64,000 nt of DNA. Origin: Pseudooceanicola atlanticus (GTDB lineage: Bacteria; Pseudomonadota; Alphaproteobacteria; Rhodobacterales; Rhodobacteraceae). A model generated the notes under the pieces. It saw only the letters and a program-made list of their open reading frames with translations, was not told the origin of the DNA and did not search any database. How positions within the stretch are numbered: the first letter of the stretch is position 1; each line of letters opens with the position of its first letter. Shown here one piece after another: positions 33,820 to 42,470 of the stretch. The stretch lies in assembly GCF_000768315.1 (NCBI RefSeq), contig NZ_AQQX01000016.1, positions 1 through 64,000 on the forward strand, in the 5' to 3' direction. Made by a program: the position numbers and the translations under genes.

Positions 33820-34659
33820 ATGAAAAAGACGCACGTGATGCTTGCGGTGGTGCCCGCGATCTGCGCCTTGGCCGGCTATGGTCTTGGCGCGGTCCTGGGA
33901 CCCTCCTCCGCCGCGGCACAAGGAGAAATCCACGAAGCGCCGAAATCCGAGGCAGAGCAGGTCCTGAGCCGTCTGGCAGACGAGATGCCAGCGCATGGGT
34001 CCAAGGAAGGCGACGTGTTCAAGAGCGCGGACGGGCACAAGACCCCGGCCGAAACCGGCATCGTGCCGGCGTCGTTCAAGACGACGGATGTTCACCGCAA
34101 GGCGGACAAGAAGGACAAGGGCCACAAGGCGCCGCAGCACAAGGCACCCGTCAAGGAACTGGCCGATCCGACCAAGGTCGCCGGGCACACGCCCGAAAAG
34201 GCCGCGCCGGATGCCGTAAATCTCACCAAGCCCGAGATGGATATCCAACCGGGCACGACCGGCCATCCCCTGCTGTTGCCGGTGGAAACCGAAAAGCGGA
34301 TCGCCGAGAATGCGATCAAGCGGATCAAGGAATCCGAAAAGCACGTGGTGAAGCTGGGCCGTATGACCGTGCCCGTCTACAAGGCGCAGAGCATCACCTA
34401 TGTCGTCGCGGATTTCGGTATCTCGGTCACCGACCTGGACGAGGCGAGCCACTATTACGCCGCCGAGAACGCGACCCGTCTGCGGGATGCGATCATGAAA
34501 TCCATGCACACCGCTGCCGAGACCCACATCCTGCAAGCTTCCGCGATCGATGAGGATATGCTGGCCAGGAAATTGTCCATGGACCTGAAGACGAACTTCA
34601 AGGGTGTCGAGGACGTTCTGTTCCTGTCGCTCTACAAGACGGATGTGCCGCGCGGCTGA
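33820..34659 (+). CDS. FliL-like membrane-anchored protein of the flgF operon
   Basis: This 279-residue protein has an N-terminal membrane anchor (about residues 8-30), a long Lys/Ala/His-rich unstructured linker (30-150), and a C-terminal domain of about 110 residues (VKLGRMTVPVYKAQSITYVVADFGISV, NATRLRDAIMKSMH, FKGVEDVLFLSLYKTDVPRG) laid out like the periplasmic domain of FliL. In rhizobia fliL follows flgH, which matches this position. A clear FliL is encoded at 12654, so this may be a second, specialised stator-associated FliL. It converges on and abuts flgD. Confidence 0.5.
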   Translation: MKKTHVMLAVVPAICALAGYGLGAVLGPSSAAAQGEIHEAPKSEAEQVLSRLADEMPAHGSKEGDVFKSADGHKTPAETGIVPASFKTTDVHRKADKKDKGHKAPQHKAPVKELADPTKVAGHTPEKAAPDAVNLTKPEMDIQPGTTGHPLLLPVETEKRIAENAIKRIKESEKHVVKLGRMTVPVYKAQSITYVVADFGISVTDLDEASHYYAAENATRLRDAIMKSMHTAAETHILQASAIDEDMLARKLSMDLKTNFKGVEDVLFLSLYKTDVPRG

Positions 34660-35322
34660 TCATTGCACCGCGAGGATATCGGTCGACAGCGCCGTTTCCC
34701 CGTTGGACAGGTGCAGCTGCGCGAGGCCGCCGGACAGGGTCAGCCGATCCACTGTGGCCAGCATGTAGGGCGCGACCGGCACCTCGTTGCCATCGCCGTC
34801 GAAGGCCGTGATCTCGACCTGGTAAGTGCCATCGGGCACCGTCAGCCCTTCGTAATCGAGGCCGTCCCAGGTCACCGATTTCAGCGCGCCCACTTCAGTC
34901 GACAGCCCTCCGAGCTGCCGCAGCAACGTGCCGGATCGGTCGCGGATCACTGCGCTGACGCTCGCCACTTCCTGTTCCAGCATATAGTCGAAAGACCCGC
35001 GCCCGCCGACCACGTCAAACTCGTTTCCGGGCACGCTGACCTGGCGGCCGATAAGACCAAGGTCGTTGGTCAGGCCCGCCGTGTTCAGCTTGGCGGCGAT
35101 GGACTCGAGGTGGCTATTGGTCTGGATCGACTGTTCCACCTGGCTGAGCTGCGCAAGCTGCGACACGAAGGTGGAGCTGTCCATCGGCTCCAGCGGGTCC
35201 TGGTTCTGTAGCTGCGCGGTCAGCAATTTCAGAAAGCTTTCGTAATCCGCGCTCAGTTTCTGCGAGGCGACATTCGCTGTGCTGCTGGTATTGCCGAGGC
35301 TGCCGGTGACTTCACCTACCAT
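34660..35322 (-). CDS. flgD: Flagellar hook assembly protein FlgD
   Basis: This 220-residue hook cap protein has the N-terminal signature DYESFLKLLTAQLQNQDPLEPMDSSTFVSQLAQLSQVEQSIQTN and a C-terminal Ig-like part (ALKSVTWDGLDYEGLTVPDGTYQVEITAFDGDGN). It is expressed with fliK, 11 bp upstream on the same strand. Its stop abuts the stop of the convergent FliL-like gene. Confidence 0.92.
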   Translation of the reverse strand: MVGEVTGSLGNTSSTANVASQKLSADYESFLKLLTAQLQNQDPLEPMDSSTFVSQLAQLSQVEQSIQTNSHLESIAAKLNTAGLTNDLGLIGRQVSVPGNEFDVVGGRGSFDYMLEQEVASVSAVIRDRSGTLLRQLGGLSTEVGALKSVTWDGLDYEGLTVPDGTYQVEITAFDGDGNEVPVAPYMLATVDRLTLSGGLAQLHLSNGETALSTDILAVQ

Positions 35323-35333
35323 CTGTCTGGTCC

Positions 35334-36755
35334 TTACGTCAGGATGTTGATCCGGCCGTCTTCGGGCACCGGATCCGTCATGTCTGGGAGTTCTTCGATT
35401 TCATCCGCCTCGGCGCTGCCAAGGGCGGTCAGGCCCGGTTCGGAGAGCTGCTGCGACGTGCCGCGGCGCTGGCCGAGATCCTCGAAGCTCATCGCGCCGT
35501 CTTCGACCGTGGCGCCGCCGTCGCGCAAAAGGCCGGCCAGCATTTCGCGATCGCTGCGCATGGCGTTCAGCACGGCGGGGTTCTCCGCTCTGAGAACCAC
35601 CCGCAGTTTGCCAGCCTCATCGGGCGAGATCTCGATCTCGATCCCACCGAGGCCCTGAGGCGACAATTCGATCCGCGTGGTCCCCTCGGAGAACGAAACG
35701 CCACGGATCTGGCCCGCGAGGTTGCGCGCAAAGCCGGATTGCGGCGCCTGTTGCTGGGCCGGGGTTGGAACGGCCGCGGCGATGGCGGGCGTGACGGCCT
35801 GCACCAGCGGCGCAGGCGTCGTCGCGGCGAAGATCGACTGAACCTCGGGCGCGGCGGCCGGATCCGCCGGGGCGATCAGGGCCTGCGACAGGATCAGGCG
35901 CAACGCCTCGGGCATGGGTGACAGGGACGTGACCTCTGTAAAAACGCTCGGTTGGGTCGGATCGCCTGTGCTGGCCACGGCGGCATTCACGGCCGACGGC
36001 TTTGTCGAGATGCGCGGATCGAACGGGTTGGCGGGGGTTGCAGTGGGCTGCGCAGGAGGCGCGACAGCGGCAATGACCGAGGTACTGACGGCGCTTTGCG
36101 CCGGTGCCGTGTCAGGCTGTTGGCTGGTCTGCACGGCGGCCGCCGCAGTCGGGGTGCCGATGGGTTGGCCTGAACCTCCCCTGCCGGAGCCGTTAACCGG
36201 CACTGCAGGCGCGATCGTTTGTTCCGCCCGCGGCGCGGCACTAGATGCGGCGTTTGCATCGAGACCTGCCTGCACTTCCGTCGCTGGCGTTACGGTCCGA
36301 TCCGGTGCGAGAAGCCGGGCGGCCTGCGCGAGAATGTCCTGCCCTTCCGTGGCCCCGGGCTCTGCGGTGATGACCTCGCCGACGGCACCCGGCGGCACGG
36401 CGGCCAGAACCTGACCCAGATCCGCGACGCTGGCGCCGATGTCGCCCAGCATCGTGTCGAGCCGGGTCAACATTTTCTGCGCCCATTCCATCAGTTCGGG
36501 CCCGGCGGTGACCACGCCATCCGGGAAAAGGTCAGACAGTGTTTCGCGCGCCTCGCTCCGGAACTGCGAAACGACCTCGGCCAGCTGGGTCAGTTTCTCG
36601 GGTGCGATCGCATCACCATTCGTCTCACCGGCCACGGCCTGCGCCAGCAGGTCGGCAAAGGACGTACCGGTTTCGCTGACCGGCGCGTCCTTGTCGCCGG
36701 TCTTCAACACGTCGGCCAGTTTCGACATGGCCCCGAGAGCCGTCAGTCCATTCAT
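35334..36755 (-). CDS. fliK: Flagellar hook-length control protein FliK
   Basis: This 473-residue protein has a long low-complexity Ala/Pro/Thr-rich ruler region (about 130-350) and a C-terminal globular domain (GQIRGVSFSEGTTRIELSPQGLGGIEIEISPDEAGKLRVVLRAENPAVLNAMRSDREMLAGLLRDGG), the FliK/substrate-switch domain that binds FlhB. ATG 36755 overlaps the stop of the sigma factor gene (TGATG); TTG 36758 is one codon earlier. Low-complexity composition is normal for FliK. Confidence 0.88.
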   Translation of the reverse strand: MNGLTALGAMSKLADVLKTGDKDAPVSETGTSFADLLAQAVAGETNGDAIAPEKLTQLAEVVSQFRSEARETLSDLFPDGVVTAGPELMEWAQKMLTRLDTMLGDIGASVADLGQVLAAVPPGAVGEVITAEPGATEGQDILAQAARLLAPDRTVTPATEVQAGLDANAASSAAPRAEQTIAPAVPVNGSGRGGSGQPIGTPTAAAAVQTSQQPDTAPAQSAVSTSVIAAVAPPAQPTATPANPFDPRISTKPSAVNAAVASTGDPTQPSVFTEVTSLSPMPEALRLILSQALIAPADPAAAPEVQSIFAATTPAPLVQAVTPAIAAAVPTPAQQQAPQSGFARNLAGQIRGVSFSEGTTRIELSPQGLGGIEIEISPDEAGKLRVVLRAENPAVLNAMRSDREMLAGLLRDGGATVEDGAMSFEDLGQRRGTSQQLSEPGLTALGSAEADEIEELPDMTDPVPEDGRINILT

Positions 36756-37510
36756 CAATTCAACATCGTCCTGTGAAATCCGTTTTCGAGCAGCACCCGT
36801 CTGAGCCGGGTCAGTGCGCGCCGTTCGACCTGCCGCAACTTGTCGCGCGACATGCGCATCGCGTCGGCCACGTCATCGAGGCTGTCGGGCACAGCTTGCA
36901 GACGACGGCGGCGGATCACCTCTGCCTCGTCGTCGTTCAGCACGTTCAGCGCGCGGGCAATCAGGTCCTGCTGCGCGAGGTGGAGGGATTCAGCAGCGGC
37001 CTCCTCCTCCGGGTTGCGTTCCGCGCTGACCAGAGCGTCGAGCAGGGACAGGGTGCCATCGCCGACAGGGGCATCGAGTGCGACGATGCCTTGCATCGCC
37101 ATCTGCACCATGGCGTGATCCTCGTCGGTCAGCTTGCCACTGCGCATTTCGACGAGGGCGCGCGAGGGCACGTCGATCACCGACTTGATCCGTGCCACGG
37201 CCGAGGAAATCCCGTTCATCACCCACCAGGCCGCGTAGGTCGAAAACCGCACGTCCTGATCAAGGTCGAAACTGTCTGCCGCGCGGATCAGGCCGATCAT
37301 GCCCTCGGCCGCCAGATCCTCCAGATGGGCCGGGTTGTCGGACCACCGGGAGGCAAGGGACCAGGCCTGCCGAGCATGCGAGCGCAACAAAACCTCCAGC
37401 GCCGCGCGGTCGCCTTCGACCTGCCAGCGGCGTATCGCCTCCCTCTCTTCGGGGGCCTCAAGCAACGATTCCTTCATCGCCGCCTGGAAGTTGATGGGCA
37501 TCATGCTCAA
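36755..37510 (-). CDS. RpoH-like (sigma-70 family group 3) RNA polymerase sigma factor
   Basis: This 251-residue sigma factor has region 2 (RSHARQAWSLASRWSDNPAHLEDLAAEGMIGLIRAADSFDLDQDVRFSTYAAWWVMNGISSAVARI) and region 4 (VLNDDEAEVIRRRRLQAVPDSLDDVADAMRMSRDKLRQVERRALTRLRRVLL). Both resemble RpoH more than FliA, but it is shorter than RpoH (about 290) and lacks an evident RpoH box. It is translationally coupled to fliK, which suggests a flagellar role. The start appears to be TTG 37510, since AAGGAA lies about 10 bases upstream; ATG 37504 is an alternative. The Shine-Dalgarno is in a small hairpin. Confidence 0.8.
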   Translation of the reverse strand: MSMMPINFQAAMKESLLEAPEEREAIRRWQVEGDRAALEVLLRSHARQAWSLASRWSDNPAHLEDLAAEGMIGLIRAADSFDLDQDVRFSTYAAWWVMNGISSAVARIKSVIDVPSRALVEMRSGKLTDEDHAMVQMAMQGIVALDAPVGDGTLSLLDALVSAERNPEEEAAAESLHLAQQDLIARALNVLNDDEAEVIRRRRLQAVPDSLDDVADAMRMSRDKLRQVERRALTRLRRVLLENGFHRTMLN

Positions 37511-37521
37511 ACTGCTGGTTT

Positions 37522-37540
37522 CCTTGCCAAAACCGCAAGG
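37522..37540 (-). promoter_or_regulatory. Hairpin covering the ribosome-binding site of the sigma gene
   Basis: On the minus strand CCTTGC-GGTTTTG-GCAAGG (6-bp stem, 7-nt loop) places the AAGG of the ribosome-binding site in its 3' arm, 11 bases before TTG 37510. This could lower translation and melt on warming, as in RNA thermometers of rpoH genes. The resemblance is only architectural. Confidence 0.35.
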
Positions 37541-37603
37541 CTAGCAAAGCACAGTTTGGTTAATGTTTGAAGGAATGTTTGATTTAAGGAAGGTTAAAAG
37601 AAC

Positions 37604-38362
37604 TCAATTTCTTTGAGAATTGTTGGCCGATCTTGCAGAAGTCTTGGAATTCGCTCCGATTTCCGCGGATACGACCTGGCCGACATGCTGCACCCATTCG
37701 TCAAACGGCCGCGTCCCGCCGGCAGGGAGCATGAGGCGGGTCGGGATATCGTCGGCCCCGGTGCAGGAGAAGCTGGCATCGAGCGCGCGCAGGTAGCGCG
37801 GCAGTTCCGGACGGCGCAGGAAATCGGGGCGATCGAACAGCCCGGTCGTATCGGCCCCGGCATTACGGACACCCGACCAGTATGCGCCAAGCGACGCGGC
37901 AAGGCCGGTGCGGAATTCGGTCCGGTCCAAGCCGCTATGGCGGAAACCGCTGGCCTCGACCAGCTTGTCGTAGGACGCGGCCATTGCAAAAAGCGCGTCG
38001 GTTTCGCGGTCCATCGCGAAGAGCCCGGTCCGCATGAGGTTCAGCAGCACATCGCCAAGGATCAGCCCCGCATCGTAGGAGACGGGACCCGTCGAACCCG
38101 CATCGCGCAGAATGACAAGCGCGCCATAGGAGACGTCAACGCCCAGCTCTTCGACAATGACATCGCCCAGAGGCAGGGCCGGCATCAGTTCAGCGTCGTC
38201 GAGCATGACAGAGACCCGGTCGACGCAGGCCTCTGCCGTCAGAAGGACATGGTGAACCGGCAGCAGGGCACGCAATTGGCGCGACAGGTCCGTCGCAGAA
38301 CCGCCGCGTGCCGCCCTTATGCGACCTGTCCAAATATTCTCCAGTACTCGGTCGTGCCTCAT
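37604..38362 (-). CDS. Hypothetical protein of the flagellar cluster
   Basis: I do not recognise this 252-residue protein. It has no signal peptide or membrane segment. The start is ATG 38362 (MRHDRVLENIWTGRIRAARGG); the frame is open much further upstream, but that part lacks protein character. The central part is helical (SYDAGLILGDVLLNLMRTGLFAMDRETDALFAMAASYDKLVEASG), and the C-terminus is polar. It lies between motB and the sigma factor gene on the same strand, so a cytoplasmic flagellar regulatory or assembly role is possible but unproven. Confidence 0.55.
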   Translation of the reverse strand: MRHDRVLENIWTGRIRAARGGSATDLSRQLRALLPVHHVLLTAEACVDRVSVMLDDAELMPALPLGDVIVEELGVDVSYGALVILRDAGSTGPVSYDAGLILGDVLLNLMRTGLFAMDRETDALFAMAASYDKLVEASGFRHSGLDRTEFRTGLAASLGAYWSGVRNAGADTTGLFDRPDFLRRPELPRYLRALDASFSCTGADDIPTRLMLPAGGTRPFDEWVQHVGQVVSAEIGANSKTSARSANNSQRN

Positions 38363-38646
38363 GGTGTGCCCCAATATCTTGTGTCTCCAACGTACAGATA
38401 TGGGGGGTGTGAGGAAAGCGACTAAGGGTGGATCGATTAACGAAATATGGGGATAACTCTGATCCGCGCCGCTATATATTGCAGCCATTGGGATGAGGTT
38501 CGGCCAGCAACCCTTTGCCGGATCACGTGCAAATCGCACTGGCGTGACTTGTGGAAAAGTCGGACCGCACAGATGCCGCAAAAGCGCGCATCAGGTCAAT
38601 ATCCGGACACACGGCCCCTGGTAAGAACCGATACGATTCGCCGAAT
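38363..38646. other. Intergenic region between motB and the hypothetical gene
   Basis: I see no gene, RNA or clear terminator in these 284 bp. They are mixed in composition with an AT-rich part next to the hypothetical gene (about 38430-38480), which probably holds its promoter. Open frames here are extensions or shadows. Confidence 0.5.
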
Positions 38647-39642
38647 TCAGCGGTCCACGCGCGTGTTGGGATAGGACAGCAGGACGCTGATCCGCCGGTT
38701 TTCCGCCGCGTCGGGGGTTTCCGGTGTCAGCGGTTCGGTCGCTGCCAGGCCCGAGATTCGCGTGATCCGTGCCGGCGACACGCCAGTATCGATCAGCACC
38801 CGCCGCGTCGCGTTGGCCCGGTCGGCGGAAAGCTCCCAGTTGGAATATCCCTGGTTCGAGGAAAACGGCACGCTGTCCGTATGACCCGAGATGACGATCG
38901 GGTTGGGCAAATCCATGATCGCCTCACCAATGATCCGGATCAGGCTGCGCGTCCGTGCATCGACACGGGACGATCCGCGCGCGAACATCGACCGGCCCTC
39001 CTTGTCGACGATCTGGACCAGCAGGCCGTCGGGCGTGCGGTCGAAGCGCAGGTTATCCTGGAATTCCTGCAGGTCGCTGCGTTCGACCACGTGGGCGATG
39101 ATCTCTTCCTCGAGCGCCTGCATTTCCGCGTTGCGTTCGGCGATCTCCTGGGCGCGGGCTTCGGCCTCGGCCATTTCCTGCGTGGCTTCCTCCACGGCAG
39201 AGGCCTCGGGGGTCGGTTCCGGCGTGGCCTCGACCATGGTGCCGTCTTCCTGGGTCTCGTATTCGACGATGACCTCGGTCCGTTCGTCGCGCAGGCGGCT
39301 GTCGAACACGGCAAGGGGGTTTTCCTGCCCGAAATTCGGAACCTGCGCGGTCGAGCGGCTGCCCGGATCGTTGCTGCCGCCATTCACCCCGTCGCTGGCC
39401 ACGATGGTCCCGGCCAGCATCCCCTGCCCAGTTCCGCCGGCCTGCGACAGGCTGGGCGTGAAGTAATCGGCAAGGCCCCTCAGCGCCTCTTCATCCGACG
39501 CAGCGAGGATCCAAAGCAGAAGGAAGAAGGCCATCATCGCGGTCATGAAGTCGGCATAGGCGACCTTCCAGCCGCCACCGTGGTGACCGCCGCCGCCGTC
39601 TTCTTCGATCTTCTTGATGATGATGGGTTCGTTGGTGGCCAT
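38647..39642 (-). CDS. motB: Flagellar motor protein MotB
   Basis: This 331-residue stator subunit has a short cytoplasmic N-terminus (IIIKKIEEDGGGGHHGGG), the single membrane helix VAYADFMTAMMAFFLLLWILA with the proton-carrying Asp in YADFM, a long periplasmic plug/linker with a Glu/Ala-rich coiled coil (about 135-185), and a C-terminal OmpA-like peptidoglycan-binding domain (VISGHTDSVPFSSNQGYSNWELSADRANATRRVLIDTGV). It is separated from motA (45142). It follows the mucR gene by 17 bp. Confidence 0.92.
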   Translation of the reverse strand: MATNEPIIIKKIEEDGGGGHHGGGWKVAYADFMTAMMAFFLLLWILAASDEEALRGLADYFTPSLSQAGGTGQGMLAGTIVASDGVNGGSNDPGSRSTAQVPNFGQENPLAVFDSRLRDERTEVIVEYETQEDGTMVEATPEPTPEASAVEEATQEMAEAEARAQEIAERNAEMQALEEEIIAHVVERSDLQEFQDNLRFDRTPDGLLVQIVDKEGRSMFARGSSRVDARTRSLIRIIGEAIMDLPNPIVISGHTDSVPFSSNQGYSNWELSADRANATRRVLIDTGVSPARITRISGLAATEPLTPETPDAAENRRISVLLSYPNTRVDR

Positions 39643-39659
39643 GAACGACTCCGCCGGGA

Positions 39660-40085
39660 TCAGGAGATATCTTCGTCGCTATCCTGTTTCTGGACACCGC
39701 GATCATATTTGCCAAAGCCCGCCTGTTTCGCATGGCTGGCCTTCTTGCGGGAATAGCTGGGTGCGACCAGCGCCATGTCCGCGGGAAGGTTGAACATCGC
39801 GCGATACTCGGCCTCCGTTAGGCCATGTTCCGCGCCCAGATGCCGTTTCAGCATCTTGAAGCCGCGTCCGCAGCACAGGCAGTACACCTTGTCCTCGGTC
39901 ACCGCGCGTTCCGGCGGAAGCGCCGGGGTTGCTGCCGTAGGGTTGGCGGCGGGTTCAGCCCCCTCCCCGTCCGTGTTCATGAGCCTGTTGTAAAGCTCGA
40001 CGATCGCGTCCGGTGTCGCATCCGGCCTTGCGGCGAAGGATGCGACGATCGTCGCGATCATGTCCTTCTTTGTCTCTTCTGCCAT
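39660..40085 (-). CDS. MucR/Ros family zinc-finger transcriptional regulator
   Basis: This 141-residue protein of the Ros/MucR family has a complete prokaryotic zinc finger C-x2-C-x9-H-x4-H (CLCCGRGFKMLKRHLGAEH) followed by the family segment GLTEAEYRAMFNLPADMALVAPSYSRKKASHAKQAGFGK. The N-terminal part (TKKDMIATIVASFAARPD) is the usual oligomerisation region. MucR proteins repress flagellar, polysaccharide and virulence genes in rhizobia and Brucella. Its place directly before motB suggests it regulates this cluster. Confidence 0.85.
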   Translation of the reverse strand: MAEETKKDMIATIVASFAARPDATPDAIVELYNRLMNTDGEGAEPAANPTAATPALPPERAVTEDKVYCLCCGRGFKMLKRHLGAEHGLTEAEYRAMFNLPADMALVAPSYSRKKASHAKQAGFGKYDRGVQKQDSDEDIS

Positions 40086-40160
40086 GCCTGTCCTCAGTCA
40101 CTGCCCGATCGGGTCTCTGTCCGGTCTTTTTGCCGGATCTGGCCCGTTATGCTCGTTGCC

Positions 40161-40502
40161 TTAGCCATTCCGCGGAGTCCGCTGAACGGTCGTCTTGCGA
40201 CGGAGATAGTTCGCCGCCACCATCGGGTATTCCGGGGGAAGCCCCCAGCGATCCCGATATTCATCCGGGGTCATCCGCAGGGTTTCCCGCAGATGGCGCC
40301 GCAGCAGAACCTGCCGCGACCCGGTTTCCAGGCAGACAAGGAAGTTGGGTGTGACACTGTCCTCGACCCGGACAGCGGGACGCAGTGCGGCACCAGTCAC
40401 CCGATGCTGCCTGCGGCCAAGAAACCGAAGGGCCGAAACCCAACGGATCAAGCCCGCGGCACCCGATATTCTGATGCGCCCGAATCCCATCAAATGCCCC
40501 AC
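40161..40502 (-). CDS. MucR-like protein with degenerate zinc finger and unusual N-terminus
   Basis: The last 70 residues (VEDSVTPNFLVCLETGSRQVLLRRHLRETLRMTPDEYRDRWGLPPEYPMVAANYLRRKT) are a clear MucR DNA-binding region, but the finger has only one Cys (CLET) and lacks the second Cys and distal His. The first 45 or so residues do not look like the normal MucR N-terminus, so it may be truncated or diverged. The start is uncertain: GTG 40502 or ATG 40490. It lies between the mucR gene and the glycosyltransferase gene on the same strand. Confidence 0.55.
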   Translation of the reverse strand: MGHLMGFGRIRISGAAGLIRWVSALRFLGRRQHRVTGAALRPAVRVEDSVTPNFLVCLETGSRQVLLRRHLRETLRMTPDEYRDRWGLPPEYPMVAANYLRRKTTVQRTPRNG

Positions 40503-40609
40503 ACCATGCAGCCCTGCGCCACCTGTTGATGAACAGATACGCTTTTAAGGTTAAAGGCAGTTGAAAACCTAGGCTTTTTCATGACCCGCTCAAGAATTGT
40601 TACCGGGCA

Positions 40610-42469
40610 TCAAGGACACACGGCCTGCCGGAGCTTGGAAAGCGGCTCTTCCCATTCCCCGAGGACTGTCTGACGATAGAGGTTGAGGTTGCCGTACCAG
40701 GGGTCGCGGCTTTCGGTTTCACCCCAGTACCACATGCATTCCGACCCGGTCGGAATCAGCACATGGGTATCGGGATGACCCAGCACGCCGCAGGCATGAA
40801 CGGTGGTGTTGTCGATGCTCAGCACGCGGTCCATTGCCGCGATCTGTGCAAAGAACCCGGCGAGGTCCGTCATCTGGTCCACCTCGGGATCGTCGAGGAT
40901 CGTGAGGTCAGGCCGTGCCTTGCGCGCGGCCGCGATATCCGCGGTGCGGTCACCGTATTGCAGGTTCACGACCAGCGCGCCTTCTGGCACCGCTGTCAGC
41001 AGGTCCTGAAGCGTCACGGATCGCAGATGCCCCAGGATCGACCCGGAGGCCCAGGCGGCGCCGATGATCGGTGCCCCATTGGCGAGGCTCAGATACTTGT
41101 CGCGCAGATGCTTTAGCCGCGCGGCATCGGGTTTGACCCAGGCGCCCTGCTTCCGTTCCGTGTTGTTGGCGTCGAGATACCGGGCGAGGTCACCGATATA
41201 GACAAGTTCGTTGCGCGCCAGCACCTGGGGCTGGGCCAGAAAATCCTTCTTGTCGACAACCGAGAAGCCGAAGCTGTTATCGGCCAACGCCTTCACGAAG
41301 CGCTTGTCCGACACGAGAGAAACTTCGATCTTGTCCAATTCGACGGGCGCCAGACGCAGCAACGACAGAAGCGCCAGCTGGTCGCCGATCCCCTGCTCAC
41401 CGATCAGACGGAGGTGCTTGACCTGTTCCAGGTTCTCGGGCGCGGAGTTTTCATAGGGCACATGCCCCCGCTGCCCCTTTTCGAACCGCTCCGCGTAATA
41501 GGTCGCGCCGTTTTCGAAGTCGCCGCGCCGCATGAGGTAGACCCCGTAGGCCTTGGCAATCTTGAGGTTGGTACCCCCGGCGTGAACGCCTTCCAGATAG
41601 GCGCTGTCGGCCTCGTCACTGCGGCCGATATCCTGAAGGATGTTGGCCATCACGCCGCGCATCTCCGAATACCGCGCGGGCGAGGCGAATTCGTGATCCT
41701 CGGCGACCTTCAACGCCTCTTCGGGGCGGTTGGTCGTGCGCAGGATCATGACCTTGTAGACGATGACGGTGTCACGGTCCTTCACGCTGGGATCGGCCAG
41801 CAATTCGTCGGCCAGTTTGTTCGCCTGGTCCAGCTTGCGCAGGTAGACCATCGCGCGCAGCCGGGCGATGCGGTGCGCCTCGACTTCCGGATCGATACGC
41901 CAGGCGCGTTCCAACCATTCGGCGGCCCGGCGGGTCTCGTCATAATCGCACAGCAGATCGGCCAGCCGCATGCAGAGCGTCGGATCCTCCAGCCGCAGGG
42001 CGACGGGGGCCAGCACATCGGTCGCGGCTTGGCTGCGGCCCATTTCCGACATCAGCTCGGCATAGAGGCGGGCAAGGCCGATCTCGTCAGCGCCGGCGGC
42101 GAAGGCCCGTTCGGCCGTGCTCACGGCCTCGTAAGGGTCGGCCTGCAGCACGAAGGACTTGGCCAGCCCGACCAGCGCACCGGTATCGCTGGGCGCAAAA
42201 TCCAGCGCGCGCTGGAAGAATGCCTGCGCGGTCTTCCCTTCGCGCTGTGCAAGGGCCGCGCCGCCCATGACCACCCAGGCATGCACGCTTTTCGGGTGGC
42301 TTTTCGTGATCGGGTGGGCCAGCTGGACCGCCCGTTTCACGTCGTTCTGGTTCAGGGCCCGATACGCCTCGTGCAGGTCAAGGGATTCCTGGCCCTTGAT
42401 CCCATAGATCTTCGACGCCTTGGCGATCTTGGCGCGACGGTCCTTGCGAGAGAGAGTTGTATCGGCCAT
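40610..42469 (-). CDS. TPR-repeat glycosyltransferase, candidate flagellin glycosyltransferase (FlmG-like)
   Basis: This 619-residue soluble protein has TPR repeats over about residues 25-330 and a C-terminal GT-B-type domain (about 345-615). The latter has the family marks LIGEQGIGDQLALLSLL, VNLQYGD, FFAQIAAMDRVLSIDNTTVHACGVLG and DPWYGNLNLYRQ. Such TPR-GT proteins occur beside alphaproteobacterial flagellar genes, and Caulobacter FlmG of this build glycosylates flagellin. It follows the GT2-FkbM gene by one base. The Ser/Thr-rich centres of the two flagellins here are likely targets. Substrate sugar and target are inferred. Confidence 0.72.
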   Translation of the reverse strand: MADTTLSRKDRRAKIAKASKIYGIKGQESLDLHEAYRALNQNDVKRAVQLAHPITKSHPKSVHAWVVMGGAALAQREGKTAQAFFQRALDFAPSDTGALVGLAKSFVLQADPYEAVSTAERAFAAGADEIGLARLYAELMSEMGRSQAATDVLAPVALRLEDPTLCMRLADLLCDYDETRRAAEWLERAWRIDPEVEAHRIARLRAMVYLRKLDQANKLADELLADPSVKDRDTVIVYKVMILRTTNRPEEALKVAEDHEFASPARYSEMRGVMANILQDIGRSDEADSAYLEGVHAGGTNLKIAKAYGVYLMRRGDFENGATYYAERFEKGQRGHVPYENSAPENLEQVKHLRLIGEQGIGDQLALLSLLRLAPVELDKIEVSLVSDKRFVKALADNSFGFSVVDKKDFLAQPQVLARNELVYIGDLARYLDANNTERKQGAWVKPDAARLKHLRDKYLSLANGAPIIGAAWASGSILGHLRSVTLQDLLTAVPEGALVVNLQYGDRTADIAAARKARPDLTILDDPEVDQMTDLAGFFAQIAAMDRVLSIDNTTVHACGVLGHPDTHVLIPTGSECMWYWGETESRDPWYGNLNLYRQTVLGEWEEPLSKLRQAVCP

Positions 42470-42470
42470 G

